From NCBI GenBank assembly GCA_017592665.1, contig JAGFNW010000007.1:214428-278427 (forward strand): a stretch of 64,000 nt of DNA, read 5' to 3'. The translations under genes and the position numbers were made by a program. The notes beneath the pieces are model-generated. The model did no database searches. It worked only from the letters and a program-made list of their open reading frames with translations, and was not told the DNA's origin. The DNA comes from Streptosporangiaceae bacterium NEAU-GS5. GTDB taxonomy: Bacteria > Actinomycetota > Actinomycetes > Streptosporangiales > Streptosporangiaceae. Below are positions 18,547 through 27,593 of the stretch, piece by piece. Position 1 is the stretch's first letter; every line of letters starts with the position of its first letter.

Positions 18547-19709
18547 GTGGATGCCTCCAGGGGAGTTGTGGTGCGGGGTACTGCGATGGCCTTGCCGCCG
18601 AACGCCGGCAGGCGAAGGGTGAACGTGGAGCCGGACCCTTCCTTGCTCCACACGGTCACCTCGCCGCCGTGCGCCACGGCCACGTGTTTGACGATGGCCA
18701 GGCCGAGGCCGGTGCCGCCGGTGGCGCGCGACCGTGCCGTGTCGACCCGGAAGAACCGCTCGAAGATGCGCTCGAGCGCGCCGTCGGGGATGCCGATGCC
18801 CTGGTCGCTCACGCTGACCTCGACCGAGTCGCCGGCGGGCCGGGCGCTCACCACGACGCGGGTGTGCTCGGGGCTGTACGCGACGGCGTTGTCGATCAGA
18901 TTGCGCAGCGCGGTGACCAGCAGCTCCTCGTCGCCCCAGATGTTCAGGCCCTCGGTGCCGCCGGCGACGAGCGTGATGTCCTTCGACGCGGCCTTGGTGT
19001 TGCAGCGGTCGATGGCCTCGTGGACCGCCTCGTCCACCGGGACCGGCCCTGGGGCGGGGACCTCGTCGGCGCCCTGGATCCTCGACAGCGTGATCAGATC
19101 CTGGACCAGGTAGTTGAGGCGGGCCGCCTCGTGCTGCATGCGGCCGGCGAAGCGGGTGACGGCCTCGGGGTCGTCGGCGGCGTCCTGGATTGTCTCGGCG
19201 AGCAGGCTGAGCGCGCCCACGGGGGTCTTCAGCTCGTGGCTCACGTTGGCGACGAAGTCGCGGCGCACGGCCTCGACGCGGCGGCGCTCGGTCTGGTCCT
19301 CGGCGAGCACGAGCACCTGTCCGTGGGAGCCGAGCGGCGCCACCCGCACGGCGAACGTGGTCGTCTCCTGGCCGAACTTGCGGCCGGCCACCTCGATCTC
19401 GCTCTCCCTGATCTCGCCGTCCCGCCGCACCTTGCGCGCCAGCGCCAGCAGTTCGGCCGCCATCAGGGCGTCGCCGCGTACGAGACCGAAGGCGCGCGCG
19501 GCCGAGCTGGCGCGCAGCACCCGATCCTCGCGGTCGAGGACGACGGCGGAAGAGGGGAGAACGGCGAGCACGGATGCCACTCCTGGCGGAAGGGCGTCGT
19601 CGACGGGCTCCGGCTCCTCGGCCTGCTCGGTCTGGCGTCGGATCGCCAGCATCACGATCAGGCCGATGACGAATCCGCCCAAGGCCGCCAGACTGGTCAG
19701 CAGCTCCAA
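18543..19709 (-). CDS. senX3: Sensor histidine kinase SenX3
   Basis: 388-residue membrane kinase of the phosphate two-component system. One clear N-terminal membrane segment (about 6-23) is followed by a PAS-like region (about 45-140), the H-box VANVSHELKTP with H158, and HATPase_c with N-box NLIDNAVAYS, G1 DQGIGIP and G2 GGTGLGLAI. The start is a TTG at 19709, supported by GGGAGG 5 nt upstream. It has no large extracytoplasmic sensor, consistent with signalling through PhoU and the Pst complex rather than direct ligand binding. Confidence 0.95.
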
Positions 19710-19813
19710 GCGTGCCTCCCGGCGTACGAACCTGCGCTCACCATTTGATGCTAGGTGTGATTGACGACTTATCGGACGGGTACATAGGGCATGACCACGG
19801 GCTTTCCCAAAGA

Positions 19814-19846
19814 GTTCATTTAGCGGTAGAGGTTCGTTCACGAAAA
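19814..19846 (+). promoter_or_regulatory. Candidate PHO box (11-nt direct repeats) in senX3-phoU gap
   Basis: Three consecutive 11-mers: GTTCATTTAGC, GGTAGAGGTTC and GTTCACGAAAA. Units 1 and 3 fit the GTTCAyy repeat of PhoP/RegX3-type operators; the middle is weak. A -10-like TAGCGT (19853-19858) follows and the phoU ATG starts 8 nt later, suggesting a leaderless, regulator-activated promoter. Confidence 0.6.
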
Positions 19847-19865
19847 CGCGCGTAGCGTGACGGGC

Positions 19866-20516
19866 ATGCGCGACGCGTACCACGACGAACTCGAAGCCCT
19901 GACCGACCGCCTGGTCGAAATGACCCGCCTCGTGCGATCGGCCATCTCCCGCGGCACCACCGCGCTGCTCGATGCCGATCTGCAGCTGGCCGAAAGCGTG
20001 ATCTCCGCCGATGAGGAGGTCGACCGCAATCACCGCGAGCTGGAGCGCGACATCTATGAGCTGATGGCCACCCAGCAGCCGGTCGCCGTCGACCTGCGCG
20101 TCGTGATCACGGCCCTGCGTATGGCCTCCGACCTGGAGCGGATGGGCGACCTGGCGGAGCACATCGCCAAGATCGCGCGGATGCGCCACCCCGACTCGGC
20201 CATTCCCGCGTCGGTCCGCGACACCTTCGTCGAGATGGGCGCCATCGCCGAGCGGATCGTCACCAAGGCGGGGGTCTGCATCTCCGAGCGCGACACCGAG
20301 GCCGCCAAGGAGCTCGAGGCCGACGACGACGCGATGGACCGGCTGCACCGGCGGCTGTTCCGCGTCCTGCTCAGCAAGGATTGGGACCACGGCATCGAGC
20401 CGGCCATCGACATCACGCTCGCCGGGCGTTACTACGAGCGCTACGCCGACCACGCGGTGCGCGTCGCCCGCGACGTCGTCTACCTCGTGACCGGCACCCG
20501 CGAAAACGGCAACTGA
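19866..20516 (+). CDS. phoU: Phosphate signalling/transport regulator PhoU
   Basis: 216-residue protein made of two three-helix PhoU repeats. The metal-binding E/DxxxD motifs appear in both halves (ASDLERMGDLAEH and GRYYERYADHAVR). PhoU links the Pst transporter to the SenX3 kinase and keeps the Pho regulon off when phosphate is ample. ATG at 19866 gives the normal MRDAYHDEL start; a GTG three codons upstream is in frame. Divergent from senX3 behind the candidate PHO box. Confidence 0.95.
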   Translation: MRDAYHDELEALTDRLVEMTRLVRSAISRGTTALLDADLQLAESVISADEEVDRNHRELERDIYELMATQQPVAVDLRVVITALRMASDLERMGDLAEHIAKIARMRHPDSAIPASVRDTFVEMGAIAERIVTKAGVCISERDTEAAKELEADDDAMDRLHRRLFRVLLSKDWDHGIEPAIDITLAGRYYERYADHAVRVARDVVYLVTGTRENGN

Positions 20517-20537
20517 CCGACAGGCCTTAATGACGGG

Positions 20538-20570
20538 GAAAGCCCCGGCCCTCGGGGGGCCGGGGCTTTC
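20538..20570. terminator. Bidirectional terminator phoU/gpmA
   Basis: A perfect 14-bp GC-rich stem (20538-20551 with 20557-20570) and 5-nt loop, with AAA/TTT at the stem base. It separates the convergent phoU and gpmA genes. Confidence 0.85.
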
Positions 20571-20586
20571 GCCATCTGATGATCGG

Positions 20587-21315
20587 TTATTTGCCCTGGT
20601 TGGCGACCGCGACGATGGCCGCCTCCGCGGCCTCCGGGTCGAGGTAGCCGGAGCTGACGGGCGTGAAGTCGTCGTCCAGCTCGTAGCGGAGCGGGATGCC
20701 GGTCGGGATGTTGAGCGCGGCGATGTCGGCGTCGCTGATCCCGTCGAGGTGCTTGACCAGCGCGCGCAGCGAGTTGCCGTGCGCGACCACGAGGACCGTG
20801 CGCCCGGCGGCGAGGTCGGGCACGATCGCGTCATACCAATAGGGCAGCATGCGCTCCACGACATCCTTCAGGCACTCGGTGCGCGGGCTGGGGATGGTGG
20901 CGTAACGCGGGTCGCCGGCCTGGGAGAACTCGGCGTCGTCGGCGAGCGGGGGCGGCGGGGTGTCATACGAGCGGCGCCACAGCATGAACTGCTCGTCGCC
21001 GAACTCGGCCCGGGTCTGCGCCTTGTCCTTGCCCTGCAGGGCGCCATAGTGGCGCTCGTTGAGCCGCCATGAGCGCTGGACCGGCAGCCACAGCAGGTCG
21101 GCGGTCTCGAGGGCCAGATTGGCGGTCCTGATCGCGCGGGTCAGCACCGACGTGTGCACCACGTCGGGCCGGAGCCCGGCCTCCACGAGCAGCTGCCCGC
21201 CACGCCGTGCCTCCTCCTCCCCCGTGTGCGAGAGGTTGACGTCCACCCAGCCGGTGAACAGGCCTTTGACGTTCCACTCGCTCTCGCCGTGCCGCAGCAG
21301 CACCAAAGTCGACAT
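20587..21315 (-). CDS. gpmA: 2,3-bisphosphoglycerate-dependent phosphoglycerate mutase
   Basis: 242-residue glycolytic enzyme interconverting 3- and 2-phosphoglycerate. Catalytic histidine motif [10 protein letters not shown] at residues 6-15, acid/base region [11 protein letters not shown], and the second histidine in [14 protein letters not shown]. Length and motifs match dPGM of actinobacteria (Rv0489). Its position between mshA/ybjN and senX3/regX3 is conserved. Confidence 0.96.
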   Translation of the reverse strand: MSTLVLLRHGESEWNVKGLFTGWVDVNLSHTGEEEARRGGQLLVEAGLRPDVVHTSVLTRAIRTANLALETADLLWLPVQRSWRLNERHYGALQGKDKAQTRAEFGDEQFMLWRRSYDTPPPPLADDAEFSQAGDPRYATIPSPRTECLKDVVERMLPYWYDAIVPDLAAGRTVLVVAHGNSLRALVKHLDGISDADIAALNIPTGIPLRYELDDDFTPVSSGYLDPEAAEAAIVAVANQGK

Positions 21316-21354
21316 AGCGGCAATCCTATCGGCGCTCTAGGTGCCGCGACCGAC

Positions 21355-21498
21355 AAGGTTTGCCCTGAAGGAGCGGTGTCCAGAGTGGTGCATCGCAAGG
21401 CGGAGGAGGGAGCCAGCCTGGTGGGCTGGTGACCGACGACAACGCGGCGAGGTGCCGGTCTGGGCGACGCGACGGGGCAAAGATTGGCGGGAGGGGCA
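21355..21498 (+). repeat. Dispersed intergenic repeat, copy 1 (split by 66 bp)
   Basis: Block A at 21355-21395 matches 35865-35905 at 36 of 41 positions without gaps. Block B at 21462-21498 matches 35905-35941. In this copy the blocks are separated by 66 bp, while in the other they are contiguous. It lies upstream of gpmA and downstream of the YbjN gene. Confidence 0.75.
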
Positions 21499-21984
21499 CT
21501 AGTGTCTGTCAGGGTCGGCGAAGCGGGCGAAGGCCTGGAGGTTGGCCAGCGATTCGCCGCGTTTGACGCGCCACGCCCACTCCTTACGGATGGAGGTGGC
21601 GAAGCCCAATTCCAGCGCCCGGTCGAAGGACTCGTCGGCGTAGGTGAGCACGCAGCCGAGCAGCCGGTCGATCTCGGCGTCGTCGACGGCGGACAGGGGG
21701 ATCCGGCCGACCAGATAGACGTCGCCGATCTCGTCGAGCGCGAAGTGCACGCCGTACATGGAGCCGTTCTTGGCCAGCAGCCACCGGTAGAAGTCGGCGT
21801 GGTTCTCGTCGGGTTTGCGGCAGAAGAACGCCTCGATGTTGAGCGCCTGGTCGCCGACGACGAGCCAGGTCATGGTGGCGAGCTTGTGCTGACCGGGCAG
21901 CGTCACCAGGAACGCGCCCGGTCGCGGCTGCTCGTACGCGAGGTCCGCCGCCTTCAGCGCGGCCTCGATCACCTCGGACGTCAC
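21499..21984 (-). CDS. YbjN domain protein coupled to mshA
   Basis: 161-residue YbjN-like (type III secretion chaperone-fold) protein, homologous to Rv0487 by position and pattern ([55 protein letters not shown]). Function is unknown, but it follows mshA in many actinobacteria. GTG start at 21984 overlaps the mshA stop (GTGA), so its translation depends on mshA translation, suggesting a link to mycothiol synthesis. Confidence 0.85.
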   Translation of the reverse strand: MTSEVIEAALKAADLAYEQPRPGAFLVTLPGQHKLATMTWLVVGDQALNIEAFFCRKPDENHADFYRWLLAKNGSMYGVHFALDEIGDVYLVGRIPLSAVDDAEIDRLLGCVLTYADESFDRALELGFATSIRKEWAWRVKRGESLANLQAFARFADPDRH

Positions 21985-23273
21985 GAGGGCAACCCTACGG
22001 GGACCCGGTGCAGCTGGGCCATGGCGCCCGCGTAGACGTCGACGAGGCGGGCGGCGGTCGCCGACCAGCCGAAGGCGGCCGCGTGCCGTACGGCGTTGGC
22101 CGACAGGAAGTCCCGCCAGGCCGGCCGCACCACCAGCTTGGACAGGACCCGCGACCAGTCGTGCGGATCGTGGCCCTCGACGAGCATCCCGGAGATCCCG
22201 TCCCGTACGGCGGTGCGCAGGCCGCCCACAGAGGCGGCCACGACCGGTGTGCCGCACGCCTGCGACTCCAGGGCCACGAGGCCGAACGACTCGTTGTACG
22301 AGGGGACCACCGTCAGGTCGGCGGCCCGATACCAGTCGGCCAGCTCATGCTGGGGCGCGGGCGGCGCGAGCCGTACGACATCGGAGATGCCGAGTTCGGC
22401 GGCGAGATCGGTGATCAGGGAGGGGCGGGCCAGGCCGTTTCCGCTGGGTCCGCCCACGCAGGCCACGACGAGCCGGTCGCGCAGCCCGGGGTCGTCGACC
22501 AGCATCCGCGCGGCCGCCTTGAGCAGCACGTCGGGCGCCTTCAGGGGCTGGATCCTGCCGACGAACAGCAGCACGACGGCGTCCTGCGGCAGGCCGAGCC
22601 GGTGCCGGGCCGCGCCCGGGGAGGCCGGCTGGAAGACCGACAGGTTCACGCCCGGGTTGACCACGCGGACCAGTTCGGCCGGGGCGTTGTAGAGGGTGAT
22701 CAGCTCTTCGGCCTCGGCCGTGGTGTTGGCGACCAGGCGGTCGGCCACCTCGACGACCTGTTCCTCGCCGAGCACGCGGGCCGTGGGCTCGGGGCGGTCG
22801 CCCTCGGCCAGCAGCAGGTTCTTGACCTTGGCCATGGTGTGCATGGTGTGCACGAGCGGCACGCCCCAGCGCTCCTTGGCCAGCCACCCGACCTGGCCGG
22901 ACAGCCAGTAGTGCGAGTGGATCACGTCATAGCGGCCCGGGTCGTAGATGGCCTCGGCACGCAGCACCCCCGACAGGAACGCGCATAGCTGGCCTGGGAG
23001 ATCGGCCCGGTCCAGCTCCTCGTACGGCCCGGCCGTGACGTGCCGCACGCTCACCCCCGGCGCCAGCTCCACGATCGGGGGCAGGTCCCTGGCCGTCTGC
23101 CGAGTGAAGATCTCGACCTCGGTGCCCAGGGCCGCCAGCCGTTTGGCGACCTCGACGATGTAGACGTTCATGCCACCCGCGTCGCCCGTCCCGGGCTGAT
23201 CCAGCGGGGACGTGTGCATGCTGATCGTCGCGACCCGGTTGACCCGACTACCCGGAAGCCGGCTAAGCGTCAC
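21981..23273 (-). CDS. mshA: D-inositol-3-phosphate glycosyltransferase MshA
   Basis: First committed enzyme of mycothiol synthesis: transfers GlcNAc from UDP-GlcNAc to inositol-3-phosphate. 430-residue GT-B fold glycosyltransferase of family GT4. The acceptor/donor loop is [19 protein letters not shown] near the N-terminus, and the C-terminal half has [14 protein letters not shown] and the E-x7-E motif [12 protein letters not shown] at 23273 is favoured by GGAGG about 8 nt upstream. Divergent from an SDR gene; coupled downstream to a YbjN protein. Confidence 0.95.
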   Translation of the reverse strand: MTLSRLPGSRVNRVATISMHTSPLDQPGTGDAGGMNVYIVEVAKRLAALGTEVEIFTRQTARDLPPIVELAPGVSVRHVTAGPYEELDRADLPGQLCAFLSGVLRAEAIYDPGRYDVIHSHYWLSGQVGWLAKERWGVPLVHTMHTMAKVKNLLLAEGDRPEPTARVLGEEQVVEVADRLVANTTAEAEELITLYNAPAELVRVVNPGVNLSVFQPASPGAARHRLGLPQDAVVLLFVGRIQPLKAPDVLLKAAARMLVDDPGLRDRLVVACVGGPSGNGLARPSLITDLAAELGISDVVRLAPPAPQHELADWYRAADLTVVPSYNESFGLVALESQACGTPVVAASVGGLRTAVRDGISGMLVEGHDPHDWSRVLSKLVVRPAWRDFLSANAVRHAAAFGWSATAARLVDVYAGAMAQLHRVPVGLPS

Positions 23274-23351
23274 CAGGACCACCTCCGGAGAGGTTATAAC
23301 CGACAAAACCCCGACAAGATTCCCCCTGGATACAGCTGAAAGAATGCGGAT

Positions 23352-24095
23352 ATGACGAAGACGGCGGTGGTGACCGGAGCGAGCAGCGGCATCGGGGCGG
23401 CGACGGCGCGGCGGCTGGCCGCGGAGGGGTATGACGTGGTGGCCGCGGCCAGGCGATTCGACCGGCTGGAGAAGCTGGCCGCCGAGGTTCCCGGGATCCG
23501 GCCCGTCGCGCTCGACGTCACCTCGCAGGAGTCCGTCGACGCCCTGGCAGGCACGCTCGACCACTGCGACGTGCTGGTCAACGTCGCCGGCGGCGCCTTC
23601 GGGCTCGAGCCGGTGATCGCGGCGAAGGTCGACGACTGGCAGTGGATGTACGAGGTCAACGTGGTCGGGTCGCTCCGCATGACCCGCGCCCTCGCGCCGC
23701 TGCTGATCGGGTCGGGCGACGGCGTGCTGGTCATGCTCACGTCCACGGCCGGCTTCGTCTCGTACGAGGGCGGCGGCGGCTACTGCGCGGCCAAGCACGC
23801 GCAGACGGCGATGACCGAGACGCTCCGGCTCGAGCTCTACGACCAGCCGGTGCGGGTGATCGAGGTGGCGCCCGGCATGGTGCGGACGGAGGAGTTCGCG
23901 CTCAACCGGTTCGAGGGCGACGCCGAGCGCGCCGCGAAGATCTACGAGGGCGTCGCGGAGCCGCTGACCGCCGACGACGTCGCCGACGTGATCGCGTTCG
24001 CGGTGACCAGGCCGCCGCACGTCAACATCGACCGGATCGTCGTCCGGCCGCGCGCCCAGGCCGCGCAGCACAAGGTCCACCGCGTTCTGTCCTGA
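23352..24095 (+). CDS. Short-chain dehydrogenase/reductase
   Basis: 247-residue classical SDR with a Rossmann fold. [16 protein letters not shown] is the glycine-rich cofactor loop, NVAGG is the structural motif, and S (STAG) with YCAAK form the catalytic triad. The basic R38-R39 region after strand 2 (VVAAARR) favours NADP(H). Closest in style to YdfG/serine-type 3-hydroxyacid dehydrogenases (COG4221); the substrate is unknown. Followed 12 nt later by a methyltransferase-like gene in the same direction. Confidence 0.88.
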   Translation: MTKTAVVTGASSGIGAATARRLAAEGYDVVAAARRFDRLEKLAAEVPGIRPVALDVTSQESVDALAGTLDHCDVLVNVAGGAFGLEPVIAAKVDDWQWMYEVNVVGSLRMTRALAPLLIGSGDGVLVMLTSTAGFVSYEGGGGYCAAKHAQTAMTETLRLELYDQPVRVIEVAPGMVRTEEFALNRFEGDAERAAKIYEGVAEPLTADDVADVIAFAVTRPPHVNIDRIVVRPRAQAAQHKVHRVLS

Positions 24096-24107
24096 GGATC
24101 GTGCGTC

Positions 24108-24881
24108 GTGAGGCATGTCGGGGAGATCACCCGTGGCACGACCGCGCACAACCGGCTGCGGCGGTCGGACCGCTGGATCGTCGCCCGCCACGGCCCGCTG
24201 TTGCGCCGGCCGCGGCCGCTGGTCGTCGATCTTGGGTACGGCGCCACGCCGGTCACGACATTTGAACTTTTCAACCGGTTGAGGCGCGTGAACCCGGACG
24301 TCGAGGTGGTCGGGATCGAGATCGACCCGGCCCGGGTGGCGGCGGCCAAGCCGTACGAGACGAAGGGGTTGAGCTTCGTCAGAGGCGGCTTCGAGCTGCC
24401 GACGGCGCGCCCGCCGGTGCTGGTGCGGGCCTTCAACGTGCTCAGGCAGTACGGCGAGGCGGACGCGTGGACCCATTGGGATCTGCTGCGATCCCGGATC
24501 GACCGGGCCGGGGTGATCGTGGAGGGCACCTGCTCGGAGATCGGGCACCGGGCCGTCTGGGTCGCGCTCGACGCGGCCGGGCCGCGCACGCTCACCTTCG
24601 CGGCCCGGTTCAGGGGTTTCACCCGCCCTTCCGACCTGGCGGAACGGCTGCCGAAGACGCTCATCCACCGCAACGTGCCGGGCGAGCCGATCCACGCGTT
24701 CCTGACCGAATGGGATCGGGCGTGGGACGTCTCGGCGCCGTTCGGCGCGTACGGCGTGCGGCAGCGCTGGATCGCCGCCGCCCGCCTGCTGGCCAAGACC
24801 TGGCCGGTGCTGGACGGGCCCGCGCGCTGGCGGCTCGGCGAGCTCACCATCCCATGGCCCGGCCGACAGCGGTTACCCTGA
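24108..24881 (+). CDS. SAM-dependent methyltransferase-fold protein
   Basis: 257-residue Rossmann-like protein. [18 protein letters not shown] serves as motif I of a class I methyltransferase and [13 protein letters not shown] as motif II. The catalytic motif is not obvious, so activity is unproven. The GTG start at 24108 lies 12 nt after the SDR stop, so the two are probably one operon. No substrate is suggested by the sequence. Confidence 0.72.
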   Translation: MRHVGEITRGTTAHNRLRRSDRWIVARHGPLLRRPRPLVVDLGYGATPVTTFELFNRLRRVNPDVEVVGIEIDPARVAAAKPYETKGLSFVRGGFELPTARPPVLVRAFNVLRQYGEADAWTHWDLLRSRIDRAGVIVEGTCSEIGHRAVWVALDAAGPRTLTFAARFRGFTRPSDLAERLPKTLIHRNVPGEPIHAFLTEWDRAWDVSAPFGAYGVRQRWIAAARLLAKTWPVLDGPARWRLGELTIPWPGRQRLP

Positions 24882-24907
24882 TGGCGTGGCGGGACGTAGG
24901 GGGCCCT

Positions 24908-24930
24908 CTACGAGGCGTAGTACTACGAGG
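24908..24930. promoter_or_regulatory. Candidate BlaI-type operator
   Basis: Overlapping half-sites CTACG (24908), CGTAG (24916) and CTACG (24923) build the 10-bp palindrome GTAGTACTAC (24917-24926). This resembles the TACTACA/TGTAGTA dyads bound by BlaI/MecI repressors. A -10-like TAGACT (24933-24938) follows directly, so bound repressor would cover the upstream core promoter. Confidence 0.6.
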
Positions 24931-24938
24931 AATAGACT

Positions 24939-25304
24939 GTGAGCGTGAAGGGTCTCGGCGAGCTTGAGCGCAGCATCATGGACGTCCTGTGGGCGGAGCA
25001 CGCCCCGCTGACCGCCCGCGAGGTGGGCCGCCTGATCGCGGCGCGCGACCTCGCGCCGACCACGGTCATGACCGTGCTCGACCGGCTGACCCGCAAAGGG
25101 TTCCTCACACGCACCCGGGATGGCCGCGCCTGGCGCTACCAGCCCGCTGAGAGCCGCGACGCCTACGTCGCCGAGCTCATGCTCGAGGCCCTCGACATGA
25201 CCGGCGACCGGAGCGCGGCGCTCACCCGCTTCGCGCAGACCGTGTCCGGCGACGAGGCCGAAATCCTGCGCAAAGCTCTGGAAGAGCTGGAGGAGGAGCG
25301 GTGA
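24939..25304 (+). CDS. BlaI/MecI/CopY-family repressor
   Basis: 121-residue winged-helix repressor: LGELERSIMDVLWAEHAPLTAREV at the N-terminus and the recognition helix in LAPTTVMTVLDRLTRKGFL, then a helical dimerisation region. In this family an associated M56 metalloprotease cleaves the repressor. The M56 gene follows with a GTGA overlap. Two starts are possible: GTG 24939, or GTG 24945, which would fit a leaderless transcript from the TAGACT -10 box. Confidence 0.92.
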   Translation: MSVKGLGELERSIMDVLWAEHAPLTAREVGRLIAARDLAPTTVMTVLDRLTRKGFLTRTRDGRAWRYQPAESRDAYVAELMLEALDMTGDRSAALTRFAQTVSGDEAEILRKALEELEEER

Positions 25305-26170
25305 CCACAGCTGCGGTCTTAGCGGTGCTCGCGATGGCGTGCGCGCTCGCCTCCTGGCGGCTCACGTCGGCCCGCTGGACCGCGCGCGCACCGCGCACCG
25401 CCATCTTCCTGTGGCAGTCCCTGGGAGTGACCTGGGGGCTGGCGAGCACGGGCGCCCTTTTGTCGTACGCGCTGGCGCCACGGGGCGTGCTGCCCGGGCT
25501 GACGGCGCTCGGCACGGGGATGCCGAAACGGCTCGACCAGGTGCTCGCGCTGGCGGGCGGCCTGACGCTGCTCGGCGTCCTGATCGCCGTGCTGCTCGCG
25601 GCCGTCGCGCAGACGCTGAGCGCGCGGCGCCGGCATCGCGTTCTGCTGCGCCTGATCGCCCGCGACGAGCCGGGGGTGCCCGGCGTGCGCGTGGTCGACC
25701 ATCCGGGCGCGGCGGCCTACTGCTTGCCCGGGTTGAAGTCGCAGGTCGTGGTCAGCGCCGGCACGCTCAGGCTGCTGTCACCCGACGAGCTGCGCGCCGT
25801 GCTCGCGCATGAGGCGGCGCACGCGCGCGAGCGGCACGACCTGGTGCTGCTCCCGTTCGCCGCGCTCCGCCAGGCCGTGCCGGTGGCGCGGATCGCGCAC
25901 GACGCGGTGGCCCTGCTGATCGAGATGGCCGCCGACGACCGCGCGCGGCGCTACTGCTCGGCGAAGCGGCTGGCCACGGCGCTGCTGCGCTTCGGCAGCG
26001 CGGGCTCGATCCCCGCGCCGAACGGGGCGCTCGGCGCCTACTCGGATCATGTGATGGCGCGGGTCGAGCGGCTGATGCGGCCCGCCACGCTGCCGAGACA
26101 CGCCCGGCTGACCATCGTCGCCGGCTCGGCGCTGCTCGCCATGTCGGCTCCCCTGCTGTGGGTGATTTAG
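25301..26170 (+). CDS. M56 (BlaR1-like) membrane metallopeptidase
   Basis: 289-residue membrane protease with four predicted helices. The zinc motif HEAAH lies in VLAHEAAHARERHD near residue 170, between helices 2 and 3, and the loop before it carries the family motif VVDHPGAAAYCLPG. Unlike BlaR1 of staphylococci it lacks the extracellular penicillin-binding sensor, as do most actinobacterial members. Overlap with the repressor gene (GTGA) and the operator upstream support an autoregulated repressor/protease pair. The inducing signal is unknown. Confidence 0.9.
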   Translation: MTTAAVLAVLAMACALASWRLTSARWTARAPRTAIFLWQSLGVTWGLASTGALLSYALAPRGVLPGLTALGTGMPKRLDQVLALAGGLTLLGVLIAVLLAAVAQTLSARRRHRVLLRLIARDEPGVPGVRVVDHPGAAAYCLPGLKSQVVVSAGTLRLLSPDELRAVLAHEAAHARERHDLVLLPFAALRQAVPVARIAHDAVALLIEMAADDRARRYCSAKRLATALLRFGSAGSIPAPNGALGAYSDHVMARVERLMRPATLPRHARLTIVAGSALLAMSAPLLWVI

Positions 26171-26201
26171 CTCATATTTTAGCCTTCCGCTAGCGTCGCG
26201 T

Positions 26202-26213
26202 TTGCAATTGCAA
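26202..26213. promoter_or_regulatory. Palindrome TTGCAATTGCAA upstream of XRE gene
   Basis: A perfect 12-bp palindrome ends 5 nt before the GTG at 26219. A -10-like TAGCGT lies at 26191-26196. The position suits an autoregulatory operator for the XRE protein. Confidence 0.5.
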
Positions 26214-26218
26214 GCATC

Positions 26219-26623
26219 GTGACGCAGACTGTGGGTATGGAAATACCGAAGGTCGGCTCGATCGGCGAGTACATCCGGGAGCAGCGCCGCCAGGCGAAGA
26301 TCTCGCTCCGGCAACTCGCCTCTCAGGCAGGGGTCTCCAACCCTTATCTGAGCCAGATCGAGCGTGGCCTGCGCAAACCGAGCGCGGAGATCCTCAATCA
26401 GATCGCCAAGGGTCTGCACATCTCCGCTCAGGCGCTCTATGTGCAGGCCGGTCTCATCGACGATCGCGAGCCCGCCAGTGACGTGGTGGCCGCGATCAGA
26501 GCCGACATCACGATCACCGAGCGCCAGCGCCAGGTGTTGATCGATATCTACGAGTCTTTTCGGAAAGACAACGATAAGGAAGCCAATGATGCCTCTCTCG
26601 ACCGAGGTCAAGAAGATCACTGA
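26219..26623 (+). CDS. XRE-family HTH regulator of the HBHA locus
   Basis: 134-residue DNA-binding protein with a strongly conserved HTH_3 domain (IREQRRQAKISLRQLASQAGVSNPYLSQIERGLRKPSAEIL) and a short helical C-terminus. It is the positional homologue of Rv0474, which precedes hbhA in M. tuberculosis. GTG 26219 and ATG 26237 are both possible starts. Its last 38 nt overlap the next gene in another frame, an unusually long overlap. Confidence 0.9.
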   Translation: MTQTVGMEIPKVGSIGEYIREQRRQAKISLRQLASQAGVSNPYLSQIERGLRKPSAEILNQIAKGLHISAQALYVQAGLIDDREPASDVVAAIRADITITERQRQVLIDIYESFRKDNDKEANDASLDRGQEDH

Positions 26624-27260
26624 CACCAAGCCCTTCTATGCTCTGACCGGCGTCGGCGACTTCGCCGTCGAGAAGCTCCGCGAGCTGCAGTCGCGCCGCG
26701 ACGAGCTGCCGGCCCGGGCCAAGGAGGTCCAGGCCAAGGCCCAGGAGTATGCGAAGGATTTCCCGGCCAAGGCGCAGGCCTACGCCAACGAGTTCCCGGC
26801 CAAGGCCCGCGAGATCCCCTCGAAGGCCCGTGAGTATGCCGACTCCGTCACCACCATGCTGACCGAGCTCTACGACGAGATGGCCGTCCGCGGCCGCAAG
26901 GTCGCCAAGAACGGCAAGCCGACCGGCAGGTCCACGCGCCCGCTGACCAACCCGGCCACCGCCAAGGCCGCGGCCGTCAAGCCCGCCTCCGCGAAGCCGG
27001 CGTCCGCCAAGAGCACCTCCGCGAAGCCGGCCTCCGCCAAGAGCGTCCCGGCCAAGCCCGTCTCCGCCAAGACCGTCTCCGCGAAGACCGAGCCCGCGAA
27101 GACCGTCTCCGCGAAGAGCGCGCCCGCTCGCAAGCCGACCGCCAAGAAGCCGGTCACCAGCACGAGCACGCCCAGCCACACCACCGCCGGCCACACCACC
27201 AGCGGCCACAGCCCGGCCGCCGGCAGCAACGGCGCCGGCAGCGCCATGCACAAGGCCTGA
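26586..27260 (+). CDS. HBHA-like protein with Lys/Ala-rich repeat tail
   Basis: 224 residues resembling mycobacterial heparin-binding haemagglutinin (Rv0475). A helical N-terminal region (about 1-110), rich in the AKAxxYAxxFPAKAR heptad-like pattern, is predicted to form coiled coil. The tail from about 120 has ten or so 5-6-residue units of the (K)PASAK/TVSAK kind, ending in a His/Ser/Thr/Gly-rich stretch. No signal peptide is present, as in mycobacteria. In HBHA the basic tail binds sulphated glycans; here that is inference. AAGGAAG precedes the ATG. Related proteins in soil actinobacteria may act in envelope or lipid-body functions. Confidence 0.82.
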   Translation: MMPLSTEVKKITDTKPFYALTGVGDFAVEKLRELQSRRDELPARAKEVQAKAQEYAKDFPAKAQAYANEFPAKAREIPSKAREYADSVTTMLTELYDEMAVRGRKVAKNGKPTGRSTRPLTNPATAKAAAVKPASAKPASAKSTSAKPASAKSVPAKPVSAKTVSAKTEPAKTVSAKSAPARKPTAKKPVTSTSTPSHTTAGHTTSGHSPAAGSNGAGSAMHKA

Positions 27261-27593
27261 CGATCCGCCAGGCCACGCACACGGCCTGACGAATCGCCGG
27301 CTCGCCACTCTCGGCGTCTGGCGCCGCTGGGCACCAAGCCCATCCTCAAGAGGACCCCGCCGTCTCCCGGCGCGGGTCCTCTTGCGCATCAAGCACCCAT
27401 CGGGAACACGGGCGCATTTCAGATGCCACTCGGCGGCGCAGTGGCGTTCAGCTCCGGACACGGCGCGGTGCGACTCGGTGCGGGAGCGCGGCGGATTGGG
27501 GCTGAGCAGGCGGTCAGGGGGCCTACAGGGGGCCGCAAGTGCGTGGCAAGGGTGCTCAAGTGCGCCGAAAGGACCCCGGCGCACGATCGGGAC
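27261..27593. other. Gene-free interval after the HBHA-like gene
   Basis: About 330 bp. It contains the terminator described separately and a G-rich stretch before the CAP gene. Open frames here are continuations of the CAP frame upstream of its start and are not coding by composition. Confidence 0.6.
27348..27383 (+). terminator. Terminator of the XRE-HBHA operon
   Basis: AAGAGGACCC (27348-27357) pairs with GGGTCCTCTT (27374-27383), extended inside by CGCC/GGCG. Confidence 0.85.
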
